Source: Coxiellaceae bacterium (GTDB taxonomy: Bacteria; Pseudomonadota; Gammaproteobacteria; Coxiellales; Coxiellaceae). From it: DNA of 64,000 nt. The position numbers and the translations under genes are program-made. Under the pieces are notes generated by a model. It was not told the origin of the DNA, did no database searches, and saw only the letters and a list, made by a program, of their open reading frames with translations. Positions 17,586 to 25,208 of the stretch are shown here, in pieces (positions within the stretch are counted from its first letter, which is position 1; the number at the start of each line of letters is the position of its first letter). Location of the stretch: contig JARGOB010000008.1 in NCBI GenBank assembly GCA_029212925.1, forward strand, positions 1 to 64,000, written 5' to 3'.

Positions 17586-18170
17586 ATGCCAAACAATTTT
17601 CAAGCGGCTGCTGTTACGACATTTGCTATAGCGGTAGCGGATACCTATATCGGTTGGGAGGTTGCCTGCCCGGGAAAATATGAGTGGATTAAACTACCGC
17701 TATTGGTTTGCTCACTCGCCGTGATGAAAAAAATGGCTTCTGAGTATGCCAACAATCTGCAGCAGCTACCGGGTAATCAGCGTCGACGCCAACCCATCTG
17801 TGATACGTTACATAAAAACAGTTTTACCAGTGGTCAAATGCTTGGCGCGATTGTTTTGGTGTGTTTATCGGTAGTTTCTTTTGTTTCTACTCAGCGGGGT
17901 ACGGGGGAGGACGATCAGCAGGACTTATCGTCTGGTCATAGTAATGCCATCAAATTGGGTGTGGTGCTACTCGCGAGTGCCGCAGTGAGTGCGTTAGCTA
18001 TTGTGTTGGTTAATACGATTGAGCGGCGACATCAGGTAGATCACCCGTTGGCTGTAGGTCTGTTAAGCCCCAGTGTAGCTTCGTCAGTGACTACAGGCTC
18101 GCCAATGCCGTCGCCGCAGCCGGATGATGTTGTTGTTGATGTGGGAGTGAGCCAACCGCAACCTATGTAA
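17586..18170 (+). CDS. Four-helix membrane protein, third tandem paralogue
   Basis: 194 residues from the ATG at 17586, with AAAGGA upstream; the frame is open back to 17469 but that part overlaps the previous gene. Four hydrophobic segments are visible (NFQAAAVTTFAIAVADTYIG, IKLPLLVCSLAVM, SGQMLGAIVLVCLSVVSFV, AIKLGVVLLASAAVSALAIVL), with a polar acidic loop (GTGEDDQQDLSSGHSN) between the third and fourth and a Pro/Asp/Val-rich tail. The plan matches the two upstream proteins. No family recognised. The charged, Pro-rich tails could be cytosolic interaction segments. Confidence 0.7.
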   Translation: MPNNFQAAAVTTFAIAVADTYIGWEVACPGKYEWIKLPLLVCSLAVMKKMASEYANNLQQLPGNQRRRQPICDTLHKNSFTSGQMLGAIVLVCLSVVSFVSTQRGTGEDDQQDLSSGHSNAIKLGVVLLASAAVSALAIVLVNTIERRHQVDHPLAVGLLSPSVASSVTTGSPMPSPQPDDVVVDVGVSQPQPM

Positions 18171-18211
18171 CCCGGTTTCGGAATCAGTCTTAACCATGTT
18201 ATGCTAGGCAA

Positions 18212-19096
18212 ATGCTATACCGTTGCTTATTAATTCTATGTTTATTTTTGCCCAGCGTTTCATTATTGGCGTGGGGCGCGACCGGTCATCGTGTGATTGG
18301 GGCGATAGCTTACGCGCATTTAACCCCTGCTGCTAAACAAGCAGTGAATAAATATTCGCTTATCTTTTCTAAAAGCAAACTGCCGTTGAATCGCTTTATG
18401 GCGATGTCAGCTTGGCCAGATTTTCTGCGTATGCGTGGTGTCGATAATTTTAATCAATGGCACTTTATTGCTTACCCCTATGAGCGTGATGGTGTTAAGG
18501 GGCATCGTTATCCGCGTAAAAGCTTGGTGTGGGCTGTGCGTTACAATGAATTCCAATTCAAACACAGTAAATCAAGTCGTAATCGCGGTAAGGCATTAGC
18601 ATTTATTGTGCATTTGTTTGGTGATGGTCATCAGCCAATGCACTGTATTACGCTATATAGTAAGCGTTTTCCGCAGGGTGATGAAAATGGTTTGCGTTAT
18701 AAGCTTGATAATGCAAGATACCAAGATTTGCATCAGTATTGGGACGCCGGTGGTGGGTTGTTAACTATGTCACGCATTGCGTATTCGAAATATTTAAAAA
18801 AAGTTAGCGCTTTAGCTAAAAAATTGCAGCAGCAATACCCGTGGTCAACATTGCAAAAGCAAGCCGCAGAGCAAAACCCAAAAGTATGGACACGTAAAAG
18901 TTATGAGATTGCTAAGGATACCGCTTATAGTATTCCATTTGATAGCAAAATAACCAAGCGCTATCGTCAGGCAGCGCGACAGGCCTCCGCTAAACAGCTG
19001 GTGTTGGCTGGTTACCGTATTGCTTATTGGTTGAATCATAATGTACGACAACAAGATCGCGTGAATAAAAAAACCAAATCGAAACAGAAGAAATAA
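18212..19096 (+). CDS. S1/P1-family nuclease, exported
   Basis: 294 residues. The signal peptide (MLYRCLLILCLFLPSVSLLA) is followed directly by Trp: the mature N-terminal WGATGHR supplies the Trp and His zinc ligands of P1 nuclease. The other ligands are recognisable: D in AWPDF, H in QWHFI, HLFGDGHQPMH (His-Asp-His-His set) and H/D in LHQYWDAG. This zinc-dependent family cleaves single-stranded nucleic acid and 3'-nucleotides in the periplasm or outside the cell. The C-terminus is Lys-rich (RVNKKTKSKQKK), which could aid binding to nucleic acid. It has its own 41-bp upstream gap and is followed by a repeat-rich intergenic region. Confidence 0.9.
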   Translation: MLYRCLLILCLFLPSVSLLAWGATGHRVIGAIAYAHLTPAAKQAVNKYSLIFSKSKLPLNRFMAMSAWPDFLRMRGVDNFNQWHFIAYPYERDGVKGHRYPRKSLVWAVRYNEFQFKHSKSSRNRGKALAFIVHLFGDGHQPMHCITLYSKRFPQGDENGLRYKLDNARYQDLHQYWDAGGGLLTMSRIAYSKYLKKVSALAKKLQQQYPWSTLQKQAAEQNPKVWTRKSYEIAKDTAYSIPFDSKITKRYRQAARQASAKQLVLAGYRIAYWLNHNVRQQDRVNKKTKSKQKK

Positions 19097-19111
19097 AATA
19101 TTTGTAATACA

Positions 19112-19130
19112 TGGATCCCGGATCGGGATG
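19112..19130. repeat. Partial copy of the GGATCCCGG palindromic repeat
   Basis: TGGATCCCGGATCGGGATG matches most of the left arm of the element found inside the gene at 19394-19505. It lies 8 bases upstream of the CGTCATTGCGAG repeat, in the 3' region of the nuclease gene. Confidence 0.7.
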
Positions 19131-19138
19131 GTTAAACC

Positions 19139-19215
19139 GTCATTGCGAGCCACGCAGTGGCGCGGCAATCTCATGATAAAAACTAGATTGCTTCGTCGTA
19201 AGCTCCTCGCAATGA
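19139..19215. repeat. GTCATTGCGAG inverted-repeat element
   Basis: A 77-nt element with outer arms GTCATTGCGAG (19139-19149) and CTCGCAATGAC (19205-19215) and inner arms CAATCT / AGATTG. It could form a long hairpin. The right half matches the isolated copy at 31885-31921 (GTCATTGCGAGGAG..TACGACGAAGCAAT). Elements beginning GTCATTGCGAG are common dispersed repeats in many bacteria. This one ends 18 bases before the start codon of the epimerase-like gene and could affect its expression. Confidence 0.8.
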
Positions 19216-19233
19216 CAAAGTTGATGATAAGAA

Positions 19234-20259
19234 ATGACTAATATAAAAAAAATTGTAGCCAGTGATGGTGTTACGAGCATGAGCTTTGTGCCAGCGATTG
19301 GAGGTATGGGTTGTTCGTTAATTATGCCGGGTGTGCATGGGCCACGTGAATTATTGTATTTGCATGATGAGGCCGCTGGCCTCCTTGATTGGACTGGATC
19401 CCGGATCGGGGTCCGGGATGACAACACCGCCGCTGTCATCCCGACTCCTAGCCCTGTCATCCCGACTCCTAGCCCTGTCATCCCGGCCCCTGAGCCGGGA
19501 CCCAGTCAGCAAGCAATCGCCGATTTAATCGGCGGTTGGCCTTTTTGTTTTCCGGTGTGCGCTCGCCTCTCACATGAAGGCGAAGAAGGCGTTTACATGT
19601 ACAAAGATCAACGTTACGACATGAAAATCCATGGCGTGTCGTGGTATCTGCCGTGGCAAGTGATTATTGAAGAACCTTCACGCTTGGTATTGCAGCTAGA
19701 AGCCAATGATCATACGCGAAAAATTTACCCTTTTGAATTCTGTGTCACATTGGATTACCGCATTGAGCCTGGCAAGTTAACTTGCCATCAGACCTATACA
19801 AATAATGGTGATGATAAAATGCCGTACTATGCTGGCTTTCATCCGTATTTTTTAACACCAGCTGTTGATCAAGGTAAAGCCGATGTTGTGGTGGCGTTTA
19901 GTAGTGACTATCGTTTGCAATATAATGATGAGTTAACTGATATTGTTGGCAAGCAGCCAGCGATCAAGTGGCCTGCTTCGGCAAGCGACCCGGCAATCAA
20001 TGAGCAGTTGTCACATGTGGAGGGTGATAATAGTTTTCAACTGCGATACCCCGATGGCGATTACGTGACTATGCGTTGTTGGTCGGATGACGATGCGGAT
20101 ATGTTTCCTTATATACAAACGTATACCATGGCGCATAAACCATTTGTTTGCGTTGAGCCGTGGATGGATCACCCCAATGCACTGAATACCGCTGGTGCTT
20201 GCCGGTGGTTGCGGGCGGGTCAGTCTGAAACCGCCATGATGGAATTGGTGTTGTCGTGA
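19234..20259 (+). CDS. Aldose 1-epimerase-family protein with an in-frame repeat insertion
   Basis: 341 residues. The galactose-mutarotase-like beta-sandwich is recognisable on both sides of an insertion: FVPAIGGMGCSLIMPG and RELLYLHDEA before it, IADLIGGWPFCFPVCARLS after it (family pattern GG.P..FP), then HGVSWYLPW, the catalytic-type His in YAGFHPYF and the Glu in CVEPWMDHPNALN. Residues about 53-90 are encoded by a palindromic repeat and read as low-complexity sequence with VIPTPSP units; they interrupt the family sequence between the first strands and the sugar-binding loop. The frame is kept, so the protein is probably made with an extra loop. Close relatives act on hexoses or hexose 6-phosphates. 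No strong Shine-Dalgarno is seen. Confidence 0.78.
   Translation: MTNIKKIVASDGVTSMSFVPAIGGMGCSLIMPGVHGPRELLYLHDEAAGLLDWTGSRIGVRDDNTAAVIPTPSPVIPTPSPVIPAPEPGPSQQAIADLIGGWPFCFPVCARLSHEGEEGVYMYKDQRYDMKIHGVSWYLPWQVIIEEPSRLVLQLEANDHTRKIYPFEFCVTLDYRIEPGKLTCHQTYTNNGDDKMPYYAGFHPYFLTPAVDQGKADVVVAFSSDYRLQYNDELTDIVGKQPAIKWPASASDPAINEQLSHVEGDNSFQLRYPDGDYVTMRCWSDDDADMFPYIQTYTMAHKPFVCVEPWMDHPNALNTAGACRWLRAGQSETAMMELVLS
19394..19505. repeat. Palindromic element inserted in frame in a coding sequence
   Basis: Left arm 19394-19423 (begins CTGGATCCCGG, ends CCGGGATGACA) and right arm 19476-19505 (begins TGTCATCCCGG, ends CCGGGACCCAG) are inverted repeats of 30 bases with only a few mismatches. Between them are two 21-bp tandem units starting CTGTCATCCCGACTCC at 19433 and 19454, with a third partial unit running into the right arm at 19475. 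Because the unit length is 21, every extra copy adds seven residues (VIPTPSP) without breaking the frame. Degenerate copies lie between genes at 19112, 29802 and 46133. Confidence 0.88.
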
Positions 20260-20330
20260 ATGGGTGCCAGTAAGCAGAAGTCAACCATGTGGTTTCGTTT
20301 AAGCTGCATACTGCTATTAAGGTGTATAGG

Positions 20331-20397
20331 GTGCCTCTTTTACGGAAGTAAAGCGCAGCGTAGTGGAACGAAGCGAGCCATGAAGTAAAAGAGGTGC
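20331..20397. repeat. 67-nt imperfect palindrome between genes
   Basis: CCTCTTTTAC (20334-20343) and GTAAAAGAGG (20385-20394) are perfect inverted arms that extend by three more pairs including wobbles. The loop contains AAGCGCAGCG and GAACGAAGCGAG stretches. The flanks look like repeat sequence (CGCTGTGCGCC follows). There is no U-run, so it is not a classical terminator. It is probably a dispersed palindromic repeat or a structured RNA in the leader of the Bcr/CflA gene starting at 20513. Confidence 0.55.
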
Positions 20398-20512
20398 GCT
20401 GTGCGCCTTGATAGCAACGGTATTGTAGTTGTAAGTCGAGGAATGACATGGTGGACTTCTGAGGCGAGTATGATACTCTTCAGAATCTCGCTGTCGACTA
20501 GGTGATTTTTTA

Positions 20513-21733
20513 ATGTACAAAACTGCTGTATTTTTCATTCTGATGTTTCTGCTTTCCTGTATGGGGCAGATCAGTTCGGATGTCTATTTACCAGCCTTGC
20601 CAGTGATCAGCGAAGATTTAGGTGTACCAGTCCATCCTGTGCAATTAACCATTGCATTATTCTTTTTCGGTTTTGCTGTTTCGCATTTATTTTATGGTCC
20701 GATATCCGATAGTGTGGGCAGAAGGAAGCCATTGATCGTAGGTATTATTATTGCCATGATTGGCAGTGTGATTTGTATTTATACCACGCATATTCGAACG
20801 TTAGAGATTGGCCGATTTGTCCAAGGTTTTGGTGCGGGTGCAGCTGCCACGATCTACCGGTCGGTGTTAAGTGACTTATATTATGGTAAGAAGCTGTCGA
20901 AAGTTAGTTCGTTTTTAGATATTAGTCGTATCTTTTTACTGGCGTCTTCGCCGCTGATCGGTGCGATTATTATGCATATTACCGGCAGCTGGCGCAGTTG
21001 TTTCCAGTTTTTGTTTTTGTATAGCGCTGTGAGCTTGATTGGTGTGTTGCTGATTTTAAAAGAAACCAACGAGCATAAGCATTTACACAAAGTTGAAATC
21101 AAGCACATTGCGAATAATATTTTTACGTTGGTTAGCAGTAAAGTGTTTATGGGGTATACCTTATTTGTCATGTTAACGTTTGGTGGAATCTTGTGTTGGT
21201 TAACGACGTTGCCCATCGTGCTTCAGCGTGTAGTGGGCATGTCGCAGATTGGTTTTGGTGGCGTCTCGGCGCTAGCGGGCATGTTCTTTATGGTCGGTGG
21301 TGTGATTAACGCTTTTTTGGTTGGCCGCTTAGGTTTAAATCGCATGTTATTTATTGGCTTTAGTATTATGTTGTTAGCTGGTTTGTTAATGCTGGGATTA
21401 GGCTTGTATGGTTATATCGATATCTATGTGATTATGGTGCCAGTGATTACCTTTATTATTGGCTCCAGTATGGTGTTCCCGAATTCTTATGCGGGTGCGT
21501 TTCGGCCGTTCAAAATGATGGCAGGCACAGCCAGTGCGATCTTTGGCTTTATGCAAATTCTCGGTGGTGCGGTCAGTAGTTTTATTATGTCGTATATGCA
21601 AACTTACAACCAAATCCCACTGTCGATTGCGTTGATTGTTGTGCCCGGTTGCGCCTTCGTGATTTTAGCCACGATGGTTAATCAGCGCAGTATGGACGCA
21701 GCGATTGCCAAAGCGGCGAAGACGGCTGAATGA
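20513..21733 (+). CDS. Bcr/CflA-type MFS drug-resistance transporter
   Basis: 406 residues, 12 predicted membrane helices. The N-terminal helix contains the family signature ISSDVYLPALPVISEDLG, and the loop between helices 2 and 3 has YGPISDSVGRRKPLIVG (motif A of the DHA1 family, G..SD..GRR). RFVQGFGAGAAATIYRS follows in helix 4. The family exports drugs and small metabolites with protons. AGGTGA lies six bases upstream. It is monocistronic, followed by a separate Nudix gene. A second member of the family is encoded at 44927-46108; the two are not close copies. Confidence 0.88.
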   Translation: MYKTAVFFILMFLLSCMGQISSDVYLPALPVISEDLGVPVHPVQLTIALFFFGFAVSHLFYGPISDSVGRRKPLIVGIIIAMIGSVICIYTTHIRTLEIGRFVQGFGAGAAATIYRSVLSDLYYGKKLSKVSSFLDISRIFLLASSPLIGAIIMHITGSWRSCFQFLFLYSAVSLIGVLLILKETNEHKHLHKVEIKHIANNIFTLVSSKVFMGYTLFVMLTFGGILCWLTTLPIVLQRVVGMSQIGFGGVSALAGMFFMVGGVINAFLVGRLGLNRMLFIGFSIMLLAGLLMLGLGLYGYIDIYVIMVPVITFIIGSSMVFPNSYAGAFRPFKMMAGTASAIFGFMQILGGAVSSFIMSYMQTYNQIPLSIALIVVPGCAFVILATMVNQRSMDAAIAKAAKTAE

Positions 21734-21833
21734 TTTCTTAATATTAACCAATAGCTTACTTATGTAGTTTGACATTAAAACAAAGCTCCGCTAATCTCGC
21801 CGTACAAAATATAAACAATTCAAGAGGGTATCC

Positions 21834-22643
21834 ATGCGATCAGGACATGTAAAAGCGGTAGCGGTGGTTTTATTCACAGCAGCGGTGGCTTATTGGTATG
21901 GGCGTACCACTAAGGAGGAAGACTTGCGCAGAGATGCTGGCGCGGTGTCGAGTCTATTGATGGGTTTGTCTGTTAGACAGCGCACAGAAATTCTAGTTGG
22001 TCTGATTAATTCGAAGGGTATACGTCCCGGTATGTTTGGCATGCATGTTGAAGGCGTGGCAAGCAACCCTGGTGACCGCAAAGATTATTATATTCGCCCT
22101 TACCGCTCGCCATTTGTGGGTGCGCATACAGCTATGTTTGTTGTTGATGAAGAGGAAGAAAAATGTTCAGTGCTGTTGTGTTGGAATCCTAAAGAGAAGC
22201 GGTATGAGTTATCGGGTGGCTATATGCAGCCGATGGATTTAAAAAAGCTTGGTCTGACTGCTGAGCAGCAAAGAGATCATAATGCATGTGACCGCTATGA
22301 TAAGAATTTAGCGTACACAGCACGGCGTGAGCATTTAGAAGAAACCGGTTTGCGTCTCCCTATTGCTCGTTTGAAACAGCTCGAAACACGCAGTGGCATT
22401 GGCCAAAATAAAATGAATGCACACTCGGTCGATGCATTTTACTTTGCGTCTATCACCAAAAAAGAATTGGATAGAGGCTCTTTTGGTAAGTTAAGAGCCG
22501 GCGACGATGTCAGTAAGGTGAAGTTGGTGCCTATGGAAGGGTTAAGCGAATATAATATTCGTCGTGATCACCTCGAGGTAATTCAGCAAAGCCACTCTAT
22601 TCTGAGTTGGCGGTCTTTGCCGGATAGACCGGCAACACCTTAA
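21834..22643 (+). CDS. Membrane-anchored Nudix-domain protein
   Basis: 269 residues with AGAGGG upstream of the ATG. Residues 7-22 are a single hydrophobic helix (N-terminal anchor). A Nudix box follows in split form: ELSGGYMQPMD, then after an insertion of about 30 residues AYTARREHLEETGLRLP, which supplies the REUxEExGU core (R-E-H-L-E-E-T-G-L). Family members hydrolyse nucleoside diphosphates linked to another group. The long insertion between the Gly and the RExxEE helix is unusual and may affect activity. It converges on the CDP-alcohol phosphotransferase gene with a 4-base 3' overlap. Confidence 0.78.
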   Translation: MRSGHVKAVAVVLFTAAVAYWYGRTTKEEDLRRDAGAVSSLLMGLSVRQRTEILVGLINSKGIRPGMFGMHVEGVASNPGDRKDYYIRPYRSPFVGAHTAMFVVDEEEEKCSVLLCWNPKEKRYELSGGYMQPMDLKKLGLTAEQQRDHNACDRYDKNLAYTARREHLEETGLRLPIARLKQLETRSGIGQNKMNAHSVDAFYFASITKKELDRGSFGKLRAGDDVSKVKLVPMEGLSEYNIRRDHLEVIQQSHSILSWRSLPDRPATP

Positions 22644-23338
22644 GCTTGATCCGTTGCATGGCGTTTCACAAAACGCATTTGTTGCCAGAATGTCATTGGC
22701 ACACCGAATAGATATAACCACAACGTTATCTTCATAAACACACCACTGGTTAAACCTAGCGCATGAATCCAATAGAGTAGATGTGGGTTGCTGGTATGTT
22801 GGCTAAGGTCAAAGTGCGGGAAATAATAGCTTAAAATCATGCAGTTAGTGAATAATAGTAGTTCGAGCCCACCTGAGAATCTACCTAATAATAGGCGCCC
22901 GGTGTGAATTTGAACTAAAAATACGCTGGTGGCAGCTGTGCTGCGTAGCAACAGTATAAAGATGTATAACGGCTGGAACAGTTGAAAGCGGGTCGCAAAT
23001 GCGGTCAACATAAAGATAAAGTAACCGGTATCTAAAAAGTGGTCAAGGTAAGCGCCATACTCAGAGGTTTGGTGCGTTAGCCGTGCGTGAATACCATCGA
23101 GCGCATCGAGCAGGTACCACAGTAAATTAAATACAGACCACAGGATAAATGCGCTGGGATCTGGAATCGCAAACAAGCATATGCAGGCAATCATCGATGA
23201 GGCAAATGCAGCGCAAGTGATTTGATTCGGAGAGACCGATCGGGGTACAAAATGTGCGATCTTGCCAAGTAAAAAATAAGTTAAGCGGTAGATGTAATCT
23301 TTATAGTCATCTGGCATGATGACGCCTTCGTTAGCCAT
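22640..23338 (-). CDS. CDP-alcohol phosphatidyltransferase-family enzyme, last gene of the phosphonate operon
   Basis: 232 residues with about six membrane helices. The complete catalytic motif D-x2-D-G-x2-A-R-x8-G-x3-D-x3-D is present as DALDGIHAR, 8 residues, then GAYLDHFLD (about 79-104). The family joins a CDP/CMP-activated head group to an alcohol in the membrane, or the reverse. Its position directly after an AEP transaminase and a cytidylyltransferase suggests that it uses CMP-aminoethylphosphonate and diacylglycerol to make a C-P phosphonolipid, the counterpart of ethanolamine phosphotransferase. AAAGG lies eight bases before the ATG; only five bases separate it from the transaminase stop. 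Confidence 0.88.
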   Translation of the reverse strand: MANEGVIMPDDYKDYIYRLTYFLLGKIAHFVPRSVSPNQITCAAFASSMIACICLFAIPDPSAFILWSVFNLLWYLLDALDGIHARLTHQTSEYGAYLDHFLDTGYFIFMLTAFATRFQLFQPLYIFILLLRSTAATSVFLVQIHTGRLLLGRFSGGLELLLFTNCMILSYYFPHFDLSQHTSNPHLLYWIHALGLTSGVFMKITLWLYLFGVPMTFWQQMRFVKRHATDQA

Positions 23339-23343
23339 GGTCG

Positions 23344-24462
23344 TTACCTTTCGTGATTGACGAGAAGTTCCTTCTTATACTTGGTCATATAGCTTTCTAA
23401 TTCCTTTAGGAAGTGTTTAATATCATGAGTCGATATGTCTCCTATACACGATAGACGAAAGCTATTAGCTATCGGTATCTTTTTAGGGTATATGGTAATT
23501 CCCTTGGCGTAAAGGTGATCATGTAATAGATTAAAGTCATATTTGCAGCCATCGTTTGGAAACTGCACAGTGACTAGTAATTTGGATTGACAAGTTTGGG
23601 GGGTGACACAATGAAACCCTAACTCGCCTAGGCCTTTGGTTAGCACATTATAATTGTGTTCAAAACGTTCAATGCGTTGTTGTGCACCTTCGGCAAAAAA
23701 TTCATTTAGTGCTTGTTTGAATGCATACGCCACTTGGATCGCTGGCGTGAATGGCATTTCACCACCGCGTTCTAGTGCGTGGTGTTGTTGATGCAGATCA
23801 AAATAAAAACTGCGCGCATGGCCTTCACTGTTTAATAAGCTGTCACGCTTCGCAATAACAAATGCCATGCCTGGCATGCCGTGTAGGCATTTATTTGAAC
23901 TACTGATTAAATAATCGATGTGATCATTTGGCATATGGATAGGGCTACCAGCAAAGCTCGACATCGCGTCGACAATGTATTCACAGTTATATTTTTTGCA
24001 CAGCTCACCGACGGTGTGTAATGGGTTGAGTGTGCCAAGCGAGGTTTCATGATGCACCATCGCGAGGTGACTGATGTCGTTGTCGCGTAATGTATTCTCT
24101 ACGGCTTGCGTATCGAGTGGTTGGTCCACTGGTTGTGTGATTTCAATCACGTTTAATCCGTAGCGGGTGGCAATTTTAACCAAACGTTCGCCATAAGTGC
24201 CGTTGCTAATAATGGCAATGGTTTGATCATCCGCTACCACAGAGCTTAAACAAGCCTCAAGTGCGCCGGTGCCTGAGGCGGTAAATAAAATCGCGCTGTA
24301 GTTGTCATCGGCGTTAGCCACTTTGATTAAGTCGGCGCGGATATGTTGTATTAGTTGGGTGAACTCCGTTTCGCGGTGACAAATGTCTTCAACGATTAGT
24401 GCTGATTTGACGCCGTGAGTGGTCGTCACAGGGCCTGGGTTTAATAAGATTTTTCGGTTCAT
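23344..24462 (-). CDS. phnW: 2-aminoethylphosphonate-pyruvate transaminase
   Basis: 372 residues, the usual PhnW length. The N-terminus LLNPGPVTTTHGVKSAL is the family signature. The PLP-binding Lys is in DYLISSSNKCLHGMPG, with VDAMSSFAGSP (PLP-contacting Asp) before it and MVHHETSLGTLNP (the E-T-S-x-G motif) further upstream. In this operon it should run in the biosynthetic direction, converting phosphonoacetaldehyde to AEP after phosphonopyruvate decarboxylase. The ATG overlaps the stop of the cytidylyltransferase gene by ATGA, so they are translationally coupled. Confidence 0.92.
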   Translation of the reverse strand: MNRKILLNPGPVTTTHGVKSALIVEDICHRETEFTQLIQHIRADLIKVANADDNYSAILFTASGTGALEACLSSVVADDQTIAIISNGTYGERLVKIATRYGLNVIEITQPVDQPLDTQAVENTLRDNDISHLAMVHHETSLGTLNPLHTVGELCKKYNCEYIVDAMSSFAGSPIHMPNDHIDYLISSSNKCLHGMPGMAFVIAKRDSLLNSEGHARSFYFDLHQQHHALERGGEMPFTPAIQVAYAFKQALNEFFAEGAQQRIERFEHNYNVLTKGLGELGFHCVTPQTCQSKLLVTVQFPNDGCKYDFNLLHDHLYAKGITIYPKKIPIANSFRLSCIGDISTHDIKHFLKELESYMTKYKKELLVNHER

Positions 24463-25208
24463 GCTTGTTTGTCCGCCGCAGATTCAGTTTCCAGTGATCG
24501 AATTTTTGCATATAAACGTTGTGCACGTTGTAAATGAAATAAGTTATCGATTTCACACCAGGCAAGGTCATCTATTTTATGGCAGTGCAAAGCCGCATGT
24601 TGTGCCAGTGTGACTAAACCTTGCTCTTCGTAGCAGCCTTGTTGCAGTTGCGCCTGGTCTTTATCAAGCAGCTCGACTAATAGTTGATAACTGGCAAGGT
24701 TCATTTTACTAATACCGACAAACTCACCCAAGAAGTGTTCTTTATTGATGTCACCCCATTGTTTGCTCATGTTGATCAGCTGACCTTTGTCAGCCTCAAC
24801 GTAAATTTCATCGCTGGATTGTGTGGCGCCGCTGACTAACGTGATGTTTGCTTGTGGTGCTTGCAATATCTGCTCGATGGCACGAGCCTCATACAAGATA
24901 TCAGATTCTAAAATAACAAAGTCTTCATCTACCCAATTTTTAGCGCAGTATAATGAATACAGGCTGGCATAATCCGCAAAATGTGGATTAAACGCGACTT
25001 CAAATTGCCCGGTTTGTTTGGCTAGATCAACATAGTACTCAGCGCTGTAACCCGTGACCATTAAAATATCTTTAATGCCGTGTTGATGCAGTATATCCAA
25101 TGATTGTTGGATAATGGTTTGGCCTTCGATTTCAATAAAGCCTTTTGGTAATTCGTGATGATCACGAATTCGAATGCCTTGACCGGCTGCTAAGATTACG
25201 GCTTTCAT
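24459..25208 (-). CDS. pntC: Nucleotidyltransferase, probable CTP:2-aminoethylphosphonate cytidylyltransferase
   Basis: 249 residues from the ATG at 25208, with GGAG seven bases upstream; the preceding GTG at 25214 is also in frame. It has the canonical sugar-nucleotidyl/choline-phosphate cytidylyltransferase N-terminus: AVILAAGQGIRIRDHHELPK, then IEIEGQTIIQQSLDIL, and ILESDILYEARAIEQIL as the metal-binding D-x-x region. It is of the LicC/PntC type that activates phosphocholine or AEP with CTP. Flanked by phosphonopyruvate decarboxylase and PhnW (ATGA overlaps on both sides), its substrate is most likely AEP. The symbol is given by context and family, not by proven activity. Confidence 0.8.
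   Translation of the reverse strand: MKAVILAAGQGIRIRDHHELPKGFIEIEGQTIIQQSLDILHQHGIKDILMVTGYSAEYYVDLAKQTGQFEVAFNPHFADYASLYSLYCAKNWVDEDFVILESDILYEARAIEQILQAPQANITLVSGATQSSDEIYVEADKGQLINMSKQWGDINKEHFLGEFVGISKMNLASYQLLVELLDKDQAQLQQGCYEEQGLVTLAQHAALHCHKIDDLAWCEIDNLFHLQRAQRLYAKIRSLETESAADKQA

Noticed and set aside
20069..20538. Minus-strand frames overlapping the epimerase end and the palindrome
   Set aside because: Their apparent protein sequence is the translation of the palindromic repeat and of the antisense strand of a real gene.
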